A DNA stretch of 39,289 nucleotides from Deltaproteobacteria bacterium (GTDB lineage: Bacteria; Desulfobacterota; Desulfobulbia; Desulfobulbales; SURF-16): positions 1 to 39,289 of the forward strand of contig JAJRUT010000085.1 in NCBI GenBank assembly GCA_024277655.1. Direction: 5' to 3'. Of the stretch, positions 8,429-18,008 are shown piece by piece; positions within the stretch are counted from its first letter, which is position 1; every line of letters begins with the position of its first letter. The translations under genes were made by a program, and so were the position numbers. The notes under the pieces are model-generated. The model had not been told where the DNA came from, did not search any database, and saw only the letters and a list, made by a program, of their open reading frames with translations.

Positions 8429-9760
8429 CTAGATAAGGGTTTTAAGGAAAAAGTTCTCTAAAATCAATGACTCACGAATCGTTGAGCCTTTTAAATTAAA
8501 TTCTGCTTCCAACAGGTTTGCTAAGCCCTGTTGCAGACTGGGCTGGGAAAAACGTTCGGCCTGCTGGAATCCTTTAAAAACAACAAAGGGGTGGCCTTTT
8601 AAAAAATCATTGGCCCCAATTTTTTCTTTTATCTGGGGTAAGTAGCCATTTTGAAAGCCATTGAACTGTTGCCCCGGATGATAGGACGGGGCATCCTGAT
8701 CCTGCAAACTGCGTAGGAAAAGCAGTTTGCGGATGAGATTGCGCAGGGTAGCCACCACGGCAAGGGCATGAATACCGGCGCGCAAAAGACGATGTGAGAG
8801 GATGAGGGTGCGGCTCAGGTTGCGGGTGGCAAAGGCTTCGTTCAGCTCAAACAGGGCATCTTCACGGGTGCTACTGCTGATAATATTAACGTCTTCAGCA
8901 GTTACCACGGGAGCCTTATCAGCATAGAGGCAGATCTTTTCGGTCTCGCGCACAGCGGCCACCGGCTGAAAGTCGGTTCGGGCAAGGATCATGTCGATAA
9001 CCCTGGGGCCGGGTTTTTGTTCCAGGTCGCTAAATGTTTTGCTGATCAGTTCCCGGATCACCCCGGCCTGCTCTTTTTGGGCGGCAGAGGAGAGGGACTG
9101 ATCCACCGCAAGATCAATAATTACCCCCTTGTCGGCAATTAGTTTGAACAGCTTTTTGCGTTTATCTATGGTTTCAGCCAGGATAATCAGATGGTTTGAG
9201 TCGGGGATACCGTGCTCCAGGGTATTTGCCACAAGGGCAGCCCCGTCTGTTGTCGACTCCTGCTGTTCAAACTCGGGTAGCTCAATTGTGCTTAGCCAAT
9301 TCCAGTCAGAGGGTCTGGGAAAGCCGAATTTTGTTTTCCACTGACCGGCACTGAGATCACTGAACTGATCCCGTGGGGCCAGACCTCCCAAGGCGGCCAG
9401 TTGGGCCAGGTACCTGCCAGCTTTTTTTGGATCATTCCCGCCAAAGGCTTTTTTTGCCTTGTTCCAGATATTTTTGCCCACCGCCTTTGAGTGAAACAGG
9501 CGGGAGTCGGTCACCAGGATCACCTGCCTGTTGCCAAAGAGGCTAAAGGTGCGCAGTTTGTTCATGGTGTCGCTGACGTTTTCCTCTTCACCGTCAATTT
9601 TAAGCACAGCGTCCTTGCCTTTTGGGAGCAGGTGGGCGATGAGTTTTTTGGCAGTTCTGGCGCAGAGATAGCGTTCGCCATAGATAAGATACACCGGATG
9701 CAGGTTGCCCTGATCAATGTCGTGATGTAGTTTGCTTAGATCGGTACGGTCGTATTTCAT
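8429..9760 (-). CDS. holA: DNA polymerase III delta subunit, with an insertion
   Basis: The delta subunit of the clamp loader opens the beta sliding clamp. The N-terminal AAA+-like domain starts with HPVYLIYGERYLCARTAKKL, and the clamp-contacting region appears as KLRTFSLFGNRQVILVTD. The C-terminal collar domain is helical (about residues 300-443). The protein is 443 residues, about 100 longer than the usual 340. The excess lies at about residues 95-185, a Lys/Ala/Gly-rich stretch followed by FPRPSDWNWLSTIELPEFEQQ, placed inside domain I/II before the LIILAE strand. It precedes clpS-clpA on the same strand, which may be co-transcribed with it. The start has no clear ribosome-binding site. Confidence 0.85.
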   Translation of the reverse strand: MKYDRTDLSKLHHDIDQGNLHPVYLIYGERYLCARTAKKLIAHLLPKGKDAVLKIDGEEENVSDTMNKLRTFSLFGNRQVILVTDSRLFHSKAVGKNIWNKAKKAFGGNDPKKAGRYLAQLAALGGLAPRDQFSDLSAGQWKTKFGFPRPSDWNWLSTIELPEFEQQESTTDGAALVANTLEHGIPDSNHLIILAETIDKRKKLFKLIADKGVIIDLAVDQSLSSAAQKEQAGVIRELISKTFSDLEQKPGPRVIDMILARTDFQPVAAVRETEKICLYADKAPVVTAEDVNIISSSTREDALFELNEAFATRNLSRTLILSHRLLRAGIHALAVVATLRNLIRKLLFLRSLQDQDAPSYHPGQQFNGFQNGYLPQIKEKIGANDFLKGHPFVVFKGFQQAERFSQPSLQQGLANLLEAEFNLKGSTIRESLILENFFLKTLI

Positions 9761-9870
9761 CGTGGAGGATTCGGCTTAAAATTGGTGGTTAGGGCTTAGA
9801 ATAACCTGAAACCCGAAACCTGCAACGTGAAACTATTCTTTTCTAACTATCCTCTTCATAAGGAGACCCT

Positions 9871-10722
9871 ATGTTTTTAGGAGCCCATGAATCAATAACC
9901 GGTGGTTTGCATAAGGCCATTGAACGTATTTCGGCAATAGGTGGCACGGCGCTACAGATTTTTTCGCAAAATCAGCGCCAGTGGCAGACGCGGCTGGTCA
10001 CTGATGACGAGTTGCAACAGTTCAAACAGGCGTGGCAGGAGTGGGGTGATTTCCCCATTGCGGTGCATGGCTCGTATCTGATTAATCTTGCCTCAGCAAA
10101 GGCCGAAACGAGGCTAAAGTCCATCAAGGCACTGGCGGAAGAACTGCAGCGTACCGCAAGACTTGGGATACCCCACGTTGTGCTTCATCCCGGTTCCCAT
10201 GGCAAGGTGGGAGTTGACGTTGGTATTATAAAGATATCCACAGGATTGGAGGAGGCATATCAGCTCTCCGGTTTAGGGGATAATGCTCCGGATATTTTAC
10301 TGGAAACCATCGCCGGACAGGGCACGGGTATTGGTGCCACATTTGCCGAGATTGCGACAATTATTGATAAATGTGAGTGGGGTGAAAAACTTGGGGTGTG
10401 TCTGGATACCTGCCATATTTTTGCGGCAGGCTACGACTACCGGACAGTTGAGACGTTTGCCCAGACCTTCCAGGAGTTTGAGGTCGAGATTGGTTTAGAT
10501 CGCCTGAAATTCATTCACCTGAACGATTCAAAGAAAGGGCTCGGCTCGCGGGTGGATCGTCATGACCATATTGGCAAGGGTGAAGTCGGCCTGGGTGGTT
10601 TCAAACAGATCATGCAGGCCGACTTCCTCCAGCATATTCCCATGACCCTGGAGACCCCCAAGGGGGATGACATGCAGGAGGATCGTGAGAATATGGATGT
10701 CTTGCTGGGCTTACGGCTGTGA
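9871..10722 (+). CDS. nfo: Deoxyribonuclease IV (AP endonuclease)
   Basis: A 283-residue zinc-dependent AP endonuclease of base excision repair with a TIM-barrel fold. The metal and active-site motifs appear in order: GAHESITGG, VHGSYLINLAS, VLHPGSHGK, LLETIAGQGTGIG, VCLDTCHIFAAGYD, IHLNDSKKGLGSRVDRHDHIGKG and the final TLETPKGD. Length and motif set match E. coli Nfo. ATG 9871 has an AAGGAGA site. It is divergent from holA across 110 bases that include short AACCTGAAAC/AACGTGAAAC-type repeats. A MITE-like repeat follows its stop codon. Confidence 0.96.
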   Translation: MFLGAHESITGGLHKAIERISAIGGTALQIFSQNQRQWQTRLVTDDELQQFKQAWQEWGDFPIAVHGSYLINLASAKAETRLKSIKALAEELQRTARLGIPHVVLHPGSHGKVGVDVGIIKISTGLEEAYQLSGLGDNAPDILLETIAGQGTGIGATFAEIATIIDKCEWGEKLGVCLDTCHIFAAGYDYRTVETFAQTFQEFEVEIGLDRLKFIHLNDSKKGLGSRVDRHDHIGKGEVGLGGFKQIMQADFLQHIPMTLETPKGDDMQEDRENMDVLLGLRL

Positions 10723-10733
10723 CACCAAGAGAC

Positions 10734-10873
10734 TCAACTTGCCCGCTTGGCATATGGTTAAAGACTTACGGGTTAAGCCAATAAGCCAAAGTCAATCATG
10801 TTGAATTCAGGACTAAGTAGAATGGCAAGAAAATATGTTGTCCTGAATTCTGACTCCTGAATTCAAATAATAT
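10734..10873. repeat. MITE-like intergenic repeat, copy 1 (right end lost)
   Basis: This 140-base stretch is related to 30192-30392. It begins with TCAACTTGCCCGCTTGG (10734-10750), 15 of 17 identical to the other copy's left end. The palindromic core 10802-10839 matches 30283-30320 in reverse orientation at 34 of 38 positions. An 18-base stretch TCCTGAATTCAAATAATA (10855-10872) is identical and in direct orientation. The CTGAATTC arm is doubled here (10843 and 10857). The matching right terminal inverted repeat is not found before the RND gene, so this copy is probably truncated. No coding capacity. Confidence 0.7.
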
Positions 10874-10909
10874 TCAGGTTCATAAAAGCCAGCTTCAATA
10901 AGTAGCAGC

Positions 10910-13900
10910 TTAAATCTTCTCCCATTTAATCCGATATAAAATAACATAAAAGACCGGAACCAGAATAAGGGTTAGGGCGGTGGCAAAACTGAGCCCTCCC
11001 ATAACGGTGACCGCCATCCCCTGAAAGAATGGATCAATAACCAGAGGCATCATGCCGAGCACGGTGGTGATGGCCGCCATGCACACGGGACGCATCCGGC
11101 TGACAGAGGCATCGACAACGGCGTTGAGCGGCTCCTTGCCCTCAGCCAGGTCAATATTGATCTGGTCGATCAGGACAATGGCATTTTTAATCAGCATACC
11201 GGTTAAACTGAGCATACCGAGCAGGGACATAAAGCCAAAGGGAACTCCCCCGGCAAGGAGTGCGACCGCCACTCCGATAATGGCAAAAGGGACGGTGAGC
11301 AGGATAATTATGGGCTGTTTAAGATTGTTAAACAGCATGATGATTATCAGGATCATTACCAGGGTCGGGGCGGCCATATTGGCCTTGATCCCGGCCTGGG
11401 CCTTGGCGGAGTCCTCTTTTTCTGCTCCCCACTGCATTTCGTAACCTGCCGGAAGTTCAATGGCCTCTATATCTTTCTCAATGGCAGCCTGCATTTCACT
11501 GGGCAGGAGGCCAAACTCGATATTACCCCGGGCGCGGATAGTTAATTTACGGTTAAAACGCATGCGGAGCGAGTCTTCTGCCTCCGTTTCAAAACGGGAT
11601 ACCACCTGGGTGATGGGGATGGATTTCTTGAGATAGGGGCTGTAGATATGAATGTCGGTGATGTTATTTACATCAAGGCGTTCATTGTCTGGCAGTCTGG
11701 AAATAATGGGCAGGAGATCGTCTCCTTCACGGTAAAGACCAACGGTGGTGCCGGAAAATGACGTTTCTAGTGCCTGGGCCAGCATGGGCCTGGTGATGCC
11801 GGCCTGTTTGGCTTTAACCTCATCAAAAACAGGTTGGATTTTTTTCACCGGAGGTCGCCAGTCATTCCAGACCCTGGCACTGTTCGGATAGGCGCGCATG
11901 ATCTCTTCGGCCTGCCCTGCAAGCTCTCGCAAAACGGTGGCATCGGGGCCGGAAAAACGGGCCTCGATATCGTAGTCAGAGCCGGGACCTAGGGCAAATT
12001 TACGCAGAACAGGATAGGACTCTGGGAAATTCTCGGTGATATAGGTTTCTATTTCAGGAATAAACGTTTGGATATCGTCATAGTCATTGACCGTTACAAG
12101 GAGGAGGCCGTAGCCGTTGTCACTGGTCTCTTCTGGGCTAAAGGTAAGGATGAAACGAGGCGCCCCGTCACCAATGTAGGAGGCCACCGAGGCCACCCTC
12201 TCGTCCTTTAAGATATGCTGTTCAATAATACTGATATCCGCTGTGGTGGTTCTGATATCAGTGCCGGAGGGTAACCAGTAGTGGACAAGGAACATGGGTT
12301 TGGTAGAGGCGGGGAAGAAGCTACCCTTTAACAATCCAAAGCCATACACTGAGGCCACAAGCATGGCGATGGCGGCAAGAACGGTGAGCCAGCGCATCCG
12401 GATGCAGATGCTCAGGATCTTTTTGTAGGTGACAAAAATAAAACCTTTATATGGGTCTTCCTGGTCGCTTGCATTGCCACCCGCCTTTAGGAACATCTTG
12501 CAAAAGAGCGGGGTGACGGTGATGGCAATGATCCAGCTCATCATCAGCGAAATTAGCATGACCTGAAAGAGGGAGCGGCAGAATTCACCGGTACTGTCCT
12601 GGGACATACCAATGCCCCAGAAGGCCAGCACGGCAATGATGGTTGCGCCAAGAAGTGGCATTTGGGTTTGGCTGACCACCTGGCCTGCGGCTTTGAGCCT
12701 ATCTTCACCGGCCTGGATACGAATCAGCATCCCTTCAGTGACGACAATGGCGTTGTCAACCAGCATCCCGAGAGCAATAATCAGTGCCCCGAGGGATATT
12801 CGCTCAAGGCTGATGCCCACCATCTCCATCACGATGATGGTGCCAAGCACCGTAATGGCGAGGACTGCGCCAATCAGCAGACCACTACGCACCCCCATAA
12901 ATATCAGAAGGATAATAACAACAATAGCAATGGCTTCAAGGAAGTTAATTACAAAAGCGGTGATTGAGGTTGTAACATCGTTGGCCTGAAAATTAATCAC
13001 GCCAAGTTCCATCCCCACTGGAAGCATGGATTGCAATTCATCAAGGCGTTTGTTGACGGCGTCGCCAAGGTTGACAACATTGCCGCCGGAGGCGATAGAC
13101 ACACCGATGGAGATAGCGGGTGTGCCATTATAGTGCAATACCTGGGACGGTGGATCAACATAATCCCTAGTGACCGTGGCGAAATCCTTGAGGTAGATTA
13201 CCTTATCGGACTGGGGATCGCGAATTTGCAGATTTTCAATATGCTCCACAGACTCGTAGGCTCCGGTTGGGTTGATACGAATATACTCAGGGCCAACCTT
13301 GACAGAGCCTGCGGGCACGACCATGTTCTGAGATTGCAGGGCAGAGTATACCGTATCGATACCGAGACCGAGCTGGGCCATTTTTGAGGTGGAAATTTCA
13401 ACGAAGATGGCCTCGGGCTGCAGCCCCCAGACTGAGATCTTGGAAACATCTTTGACCAGCAGCAACTCCCGGCGCAGATAATCAACTGCATCGTTGAGTT
13501 CCTTGTATGAATAACCGTCACCCGTCAGGGCAAGGAGAATTCCGTACACATCGCCAAAGTCATCGTTGACAATGGAGGACTTGGTGCCGGGGGGGAGCTT
13601 AGTTTGGGCATCCCCCACCTTGCGCCGTAATTCATCCCACACCTGGGGCAAACCGTTCTTGTCGTATTTATCCTTGATGGAAACGGTGATCAGCGACAAT
13701 CCGGCCTTGCTGATGGATTTAATTTCCTTGAGTTGGCCAAGTTGCTGGATGGCGATCTCCAGAACATCAGTGACCTCCTCTTCAACCTCCTGGGGGGATG
13801 CCCCCGGATATTGGGTGATGACCACCGCATCCTTGATAACAAACTCAGGATCTTCCAACTTCCCGATGCTTTGAAAGGACATGATGCCGCCAATAACAAG

Positions 13901-13960
13901 GGCAACGGTGAAAACAAGGGTAATGGTTTTCTTTTTAATCGAATATTCAGCTAGATTCAT
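10910..13960 (-). CDS. RND multidrug efflux transporter, inner-membrane pump
   Basis: A 1016-residue proton-driven pump of the HAE1/AcrB family that takes substrates from periplasm or membrane to an outer-membrane channel. It has the twofold layout: TM1 near residue 12-30, a large periplasmic loop, TM2-6, TM7 near 530, a second loop and TM8-12. The TM4 proton-relay motif reads GMLVDNAIVV, with one Asp where AcrB has an Asp pair. The TM10 lysine is present in LIKNAIVLID. It starts five bases after the adaptor stop codon with its GGGAGAG site inside the adaptor end. Substrates cannot be read from sequence. No regulator gene adjoins the operon. Confidence 0.93.
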   Translation of the reverse strand: MNLAEYSIKKKTITLVFTVALVIGGIMSFQSIGKLEDPEFVIKDAVVITQYPGASPQEVEEEVTDVLEIAIQQLGQLKEIKSISKAGLSLITVSIKDKYDKNGLPQVWDELRRKVGDAQTKLPPGTKSSIVNDDFGDVYGILLALTGDGYSYKELNDAVDYLRRELLLVKDVSKISVWGLQPEAIFVEISTSKMAQLGLGIDTVYSALQSQNMVVPAGSVKVGPEYIRINPTGAYESVEHIENLQIRDPQSDKVIYLKDFATVTRDYVDPPSQVLHYNGTPAISIGVSIASGGNVVNLGDAVNKRLDELQSMLPVGMELGVINFQANDVTTSITAFVINFLEAIAIVVIILLIFMGVRSGLLIGAVLAITVLGTIIVMEMVGISLERISLGALIIALGMLVDNAIVVTEGMLIRIQAGEDRLKAAGQVVSQTQMPLLGATIIAVLAFWGIGMSQDSTGEFCRSLFQVMLISLMMSWIIAITVTPLFCKMFLKAGGNASDQEDPYKGFIFVTYKKILSICIRMRWLTVLAAIAMLVASVYGFGLLKGSFFPASTKPMFLVHYWLPSGTDIRTTTADISIIEQHILKDERVASVASYIGDGAPRFILTFSPEETSDNGYGLLLVTVNDYDDIQTFIPEIETYITENFPESYPVLRKFALGPGSDYDIEARFSGPDATVLRELAGQAEEIMRAYPNSARVWNDWRPPVKKIQPVFDEVKAKQAGITRPMLAQALETSFSGTTVGLYREGDDLLPIISRLPDNERLDVNNITDIHIYSPYLKKSIPITQVVSRFETEAEDSLRMRFNRKLTIRARGNIEFGLLPSEMQAAIEKDIEAIELPAGYEMQWGAEKEDSAKAQAGIKANMAAPTLVMILIIIMLFNNLKQPIIILLTVPFAIIGVAVALLAGGVPFGFMSLLGMLSLTGMLIKNAIVLIDQINIDLAEGKEPLNAVVDASVSRMRPVCMAAITTVLGMMPLVIDPFFQGMAVTVMGGLSFATALTLILVPVFYVILYRIKWEKI

Positions 13961-13965
13961 GAGTT

Positions 13966-15060
13966 CTACTCTCCCATTGTTCCTGTATACTCACGAACTT
14001 TCGTGCCTTCGGTCATGTTTTGTACACCGGCTGTAATAATTTTATCATCGGCGACAAGACCGGACTTAATGATGATATTGTCGCCATTCATCATGTCGAC
14101 CTCGACCTGTTGCTTATGCACCGCAAGGTTGTCGTCAAGTTTCCAGACATAGGCGGTCTTAGTCTCATCGTAAAAGACGGATTGGACAGGGATTTCCAGG
14201 GCTGTTGCGCTACTATTCTTATTGTGCAGGAGGACATAAACGGTGACGGTCATGCCATCAAGAATGGATTTGTCCTTGGGGATGGGCATGGTGAGTACCA
14301 CCCGGTAGGTTTGTGTCTGGGGATCGGCCTCGGTGGAGAACTCTTTTATTTTTACCGGATATTTCTCGCCGGGATAATTGGCAAATTCGGCCAGGAGTTC
14401 CATGTTATATTGTTTACCCTTACCCATGGCCTGTTCCGGGGCGTTGACGATGATATCAATGGCATGCAGTTTCTGGATGGAAACAATGGGTTGCTTGGCC
14501 TGGACAACCTGAAAGTTGTCAATAAACTTTTTACCGATGATACCGGTGAAGGGGGCGCGCAGATCGGTGTCACGTAGCGCTTTTTTGGCTATTTTCATCT
14601 CAGATACAGAGACATCATAGTTTCGTTTTTTGACGTCATAGGTGGATTTTGCCACCACCTTCTCAGCCAGCAGATTTGCATACCGTTCCACTTCTGCCTT
14701 GGCTTGATTGACCTTTGCCTGGGTGGCATTGAGACGATTTTTATAGTCTGAGCTGTCCAGGCGGGCAATGAGGTCGCCCTTCTTGATCCTCTGACCTTCC
14801 TTAATAGCAAGCTTGATGAGTTTCCCTGCAACCTCAAAGGAAACCTCAACCCGATCCAGAGCCTGGACCTTGCCGGGATATTTGGAGATACTTTTCCCTG
14901 TGCCCTGTTCAATGGTCATGATTTTTGCGGGTCGGATCACTTCCTTGACCACCTCGTCCTCGTTTTTGGAACAGCCGGAGAGGGGAAGCAGGGTCAGGGC
15001 AGAAATGCAGAGCAAAGCGCCTACTCTTTGGGGTGTGTGTCGTAGTATTGGTAAGGCCAT
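13966..15060 (-). CDS. RND efflux periplasmic adaptor (membrane fusion lipoprotein)
   Basis: A 364-residue adaptor bridging the RND pump and the TolC-like channel. The N-terminus is a lipoprotein signal ending LLPLSGC. The first lipoyl half-motif is around EVAGKLIKLAIKEGQRIKKGDLIARLD, followed by a coiled-coil hairpin (about residues 105-160). The second half is DLRAPFTGIIGKKFIDNFQVV, then beta-barrel and membrane-proximal domains. It is the middle gene of the operon, 45 bases after the channel gene. A GGAAT site precedes the ATG. Confidence 0.93.
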   Translation of the reverse strand: MALPILRHTPQRVGALLCISALTLLPLSGCSKNEDEVVKEVIRPAKIMTIEQGTGKSISKYPGKVQALDRVEVSFEVAGKLIKLAIKEGQRIKKGDLIARLDSSDYKNRLNATQAKVNQAKAEVERYANLLAEKVVAKSTYDVKKRNYDVSVSEMKIAKKALRDTDLRAPFTGIIGKKFIDNFQVVQAKQPIVSIQKLHAIDIIVNAPEQAMGKGKQYNMELLAEFANYPGEKYPVKIKEFSTEADPQTQTYRVVLTMPIPKDKSILDGMTVTVYVLLHNKNSSATALEIPVQSVFYDETKTAYVWKLDDNLAVHKQQVEVDMMNGDNIIIKSGLVADDKIITAGVQNMTEGTKVREYTGTMGE

Positions 15061-15105
15061 GGTGTTTATTCCTCGGGCTGATGTGTCGATCTTGGGTGGG
15101 GTGGT

Positions 15106-16446
15106 TTATTGAACGGCCAGTTGTTGTCTGTCTTTAACGCCAACGGCACGGGCGAGTCCGGCAATGCCGATATTATAATGGTAAACGGCTTGATGATATT
15201 TTGTCTCGGTATCGGTTAAAAGGGTCTGGGCATCTAGCACTTCGGTGTTTGTGGCGATCTGATTTTTATAGCGCAGTTTCGCCATTCGCAGATTTTCCCT
15301 GGCCTGTTTTACAGCCGTTTTGGCGGTAATGATATTGTTAAAGGATGTCTGGGCATAGATAAAGTTATCCTGTACCTCAAGGGAGATCTCATCCATCACA
15401 CTGGTGAGCATGTGCTGGGATTCACGGCTTGCGGCATTGGCCTGACTCACCCGCTGTTCTGTCTGGCCCCAGGCAAAGAGTTCCCATGTGGCGTAGACAC
15501 CAATGGTGGAGACTTCCGGGGCGGTAATATCACTGACACCGGAGCCGTCAACCAGAGGGTCGGAACCATAGCGGTTGTGAGCGGCTGTTGCCGTGATGGT
15601 TGGGTAATACATGCTCTTGGCTATGGTGACCTGCTTTTTGGAGGCCGCGTATTTATAGTTGGCCTGTTGCAGTTCCGGGCGGGTTTTAAGGGCCTGGAGG
15701 GTCAACGCTTCAATGGGGTTGACCATCTCAGTCAGATCCGGATCATCTTCTACGGTAAATTGGGAGCTGAGGGGTTCTTTGATGATCTTGGCCAGCGTCA
15801 TTTGGGCAAGTCGGGTTCTTGAGGCGGCAACCCTGGCATCCTGCCTGGCGTTGGCAAGATAGACCTTTGACTCCAACAGGTTGTTTAATGGGATGATCTC
15901 ATTTTTGTAAAATTGTTCAGAGTCCCGAAGGTGGGAGGAGAGTTGCGCCACTGCAGCATCGGCAACTCTCTGGAACTTCTGGGCCATGAGGAAATTGTAA
16001 TAGGCGCGCAGGGTCTGAAAGGTAATTTCAAGCTCGGCGAGCTGTTCACCGGCCACCGCCCCCTTGAGCCCAAGCTTGGCAAGGTCGTAGGTTTCCGTCA
16101 GTCGGAAACCGGTAAACAACGGCTGGTCGACATAGATGCCCATGCGGTAGTTATTATGGACACTGGTGGTGACCTTATCCACCCCGACAAACGAGGCATC
16201 AATGGAATTTGGGTCATCGAGATAGGTGTAGGAGTAGTCCATATTGAGTTTTGGCAGAAAATCGTTGTACACGGCCTTCTGGTTTAACTCGGCCTGGTTT
16301 TTCCTTTCAGTGCTTGCCAGCACGGTCGGATTGCGGGTGGTGGCCATTTCCAGGCATTGATCACGAGTAAATGTCGCGCCTGTAACGAGGGCTGGCATTG
16401 TCAGGGCGGACGCCGTAAGGAGAACAAGGCCTAGTTGCTTAAACAT
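15106..16446 (-). CDS. TolC-family outer-membrane efflux protein
   Basis: A 446-residue outer-membrane channel subunit. It has a cleavable signal peptide (about residues 1-23). Two internal TolC/OEP repeats follow, each with long helices such as AELEITFQTLRAYYNFLMAQ and the matching ISLEVQDNFIYAQTSFNNII. The last helix ends near YNIGIAGLARAVGV. It is the first gene of the three-gene efflux operon, with a GGAG site before the start. The promoter should lie in the 110 bases before it, next to the broken channel gene. Its order (channel-adaptor-pump) is common in deltaproteobacterial efflux operons. Confidence 0.92.
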   Translation of the reverse strand: MFKQLGLVLLTASALTMPALVTGATFTRDQCLEMATTRNPTVLASTERKNQAELNQKAVYNDFLPKLNMDYSYTYLDDPNSIDASFVGVDKVTTSVHNNYRMGIYVDQPLFTGFRLTETYDLAKLGLKGAVAGEQLAELEITFQTLRAYYNFLMAQKFQRVADAAVAQLSSHLRDSEQFYKNEIIPLNNLLESKVYLANARQDARVAASRTRLAQMTLAKIIKEPLSSQFTVEDDPDLTEMVNPIEALTLQALKTRPELQQANYKYAASKKQVTIAKSMYYPTITATAAHNRYGSDPLVDGSGVSDITAPEVSTIGVYATWELFAWGQTEQRVSQANAASRESQHMLTSVMDEISLEVQDNFIYAQTSFNNIITAKTAVKQARENLRMAKLRYKNQIATNTEVLDAQTLLTDTETKYHQAVYHYNIGIAGLARAVGVKDRQQLAVQ

Positions 16447-16556
16447 GGATAACGCTCCGAGGAATTAAATAAAAGAAAAGGTGTATTTGGCAATAATTAT
16501 CAGTTATTTTAATGTTTTTACGATTTGTTGTCCACAGGTAAGATGTTTTGGTTTGG

Positions 16557-17247
16557 TTAGTTTTGTTTGGGGTTCAGGTCTTGAGCCACCTTCATGCCCA
16601 CCAGCCATGCCACCACCACAACCAGGTATATCTGGCCGATAATGGCCTCGGCAATGGTGCATGCACGGTGTATTTCCAGGGCCGGGCTAATATCCCCATA
16701 GCCCAGGGTAGTGAGGGTCACAAAGCTGAAATAAAAGAAGGTATTGATCAGCTCATCGGTGTTTCCTGGGGGGAATACCGACGTAACCTGCCGGTGTCCA
16801 TGTGTAGAGCAACAGGTGGAGCATGGCCCAGCCAAATCCCAGGAAAAGATAGATGGTTAATGCCCCTTTGATGGTGTGACTACTGACCCGTCTGGTTCTT
16901 TTGATCTGGTGGTAGATGGAATTGATTAGTAACCCTGAAAAGAGGATGGAGGCAATAGGGCCGATAATATTTATTATCGGTGGACTGGGGATGTAATTGT
17001 GCCAGAAAAAGATCAACATTGGGATAGTGGTTATGGTGGTCAAAATGGTCGTAATACGGTGGTTTGAGACGGCATAAACACCAGATATAAAAACAAAAGA
17101 CATGAGGATGTCTAAGGTGACATTGATGAAAGGAAATTGATTGAGAATGGGGCCTACAATGATGGAGGCCAGAAGGGCCCAAAGCATGAAACTTAATCTG
17201 TTTTCAGCCTTTGAGGGGGCGTCTTGTTTTGGCATGGCGCGGGTCAT
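16557..17247 (-). pseudogene. Two-pore-helix potassium channel, interrupted by a frameshift
   Basis: Two overlapping frames encode one protein. The upstream frame (17247 to 16753) gives four or five hydrophobic helices ending in LLLYTWTPAGYVGI. The downstream frame gives INTFFYFSFVTLTTLGYGDISP, with the K+ selectivity filter TLGYGD, and a last helix. The frames join at a run of six C (plus-strand G run 16768-16773). Removing one C gives an uninterrupted protein of about 229 residues reading GIPPGNTDELINTFF. This is a cytoplasmic-membrane ion channel of the Ion_trans_2 type. The break could be a real inactivation, a slippage-variable run or a sequencing error. It sits beyond the efflux operon on the same strand, separate in function. 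Confidence 0.8.
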
Positions 17248-17361
17248 GATTTGTTGTTAGGTAGTGACGGTGTATTGTCGGTGGAAAGGCAAGGAGTTTA
17301 ACCCTTTGCATATTCCTATTTACTTCAACCGATTGTAGGCCGCACTCTATTTTTTTGTACC

Positions 17362-17399
17362 TGGCACTCTGGTTTGATAATTGTTCGCCTAGAGTGCCA
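17362..17399. promoter_or_regulatory. Inverted repeat upstream of the receiver gene
   Basis: TGGCACTCT (17362-17370) and AGAGTGCCA (17391-17399) are exact reverse complements separated by 20 bases. They lie between the divergent channel gene and the CheY-like gene. It may be an operator or a transcript hairpin; the sequence does not decide. Confidence 0.35.
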
Positions 17400-17485
17400 C
17401 TGTCGATCTTCAAAAGCTTTCAGGTTTTTGCAATATGTGTCGATACCTCTGTTGTAAGTGTATTGCCTTAGGAACCTTGAATAGT

Positions 17486-17875
17486 ATGGAGATTATAATT
17501 ACAAAGCTCGCCCTGGAAATTCTGGTGGTGGATGATCAGGCTGTGATTAGGACCCTGATGAAGACTCAGCTCAGGGCCATGGGTTACAGTCATATTTGTG
17601 AGGCCTCAGATGGTCAGGTGGCCCTCGATATTATGAAGTCGCAGGCCATTTCCCTGGTTATTTCCGACTGGAATATGCCCAATATGAATGGCTATGAACT
17701 TCTGAAAGCGGTACGCCGGGATGCCGATCTCATGGGGACGCCGTTTATTTTGGTGTCTGGCGACGGGAGCCCCCAAAATATCAATAAGGCGGTGGCTTTG
17801 CAGGTAAGTCAGTTTATCTTAAAGCCGTTCACCTTGCAGGTTCTCGAAGAGAAGATCAACGCGGTGGTACATTGA
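17486..17875 (+). CDS. CheY-like single-domain response regulator
   Basis: A 129-residue stand-alone receiver domain. The acidic pair is in LEILVVDDQ, the phospho-acceptor Asp in LVISDWNMPNMNG, the Thr/Ser position in FILVSGDG, and the switch lysine in FILKPF. There is no output domain, as in chemotaxis CheY. The ATG at 17486 is chosen; the frame is open further upstream, and a TTG at 17477 with AGGA close before it is an alternative. It converges with a chemoreceptor gene across a strong hairpin. That suggests, but does not prove, a role in motility signalling. No histidine kinase is in the window. Confidence 0.85.
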   Translation: MEIIITKLALEILVVDDQAVIRTLMKTQLRAMGYSHICEASDGQVALDIMKSQAISLVISDWNMPNMNGYELLKAVRRDADLMGTPFILVSGDGSPQNINKAVALQVSQFILKPFTLQVLEEKINAVVH

Positions 17876-17936
17876 TCTTGAAAAGGTGAAAACCTGGCGT
17901 TCTTTACGCCTCTGCGCGGCGAAAAACTTGGGCACA

Positions 17937-17974
17937 AACAAGGATTGACAGGAGCATTCCTGTCAATCCTTGTT
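17937..17974. terminator. Shared hairpin between convergent receiver and chemoreceptor genes
   Basis: A perfect 17-bp stem (17937-17953 with 17958-17974) has a GCAT loop. Only GCGTTTT follows on the plus strand, so it is a strong hairpin with a short T-tract. It lies 61 bases after the receiver stop and 34 bases beyond the chemoreceptor stop, well placed to end both transcripts. Confidence 0.75.
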
Positions 17975-18008
17975 GCGTTTTACAGACCCCTAAGGGGTAG
18001 GCCAAATA

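Noticed and set aside
14020-14577. 185-residue plus-strand frame
   Set aside because: It lies fully inside the efflux adaptor gene on the opposite strand and has no family features.
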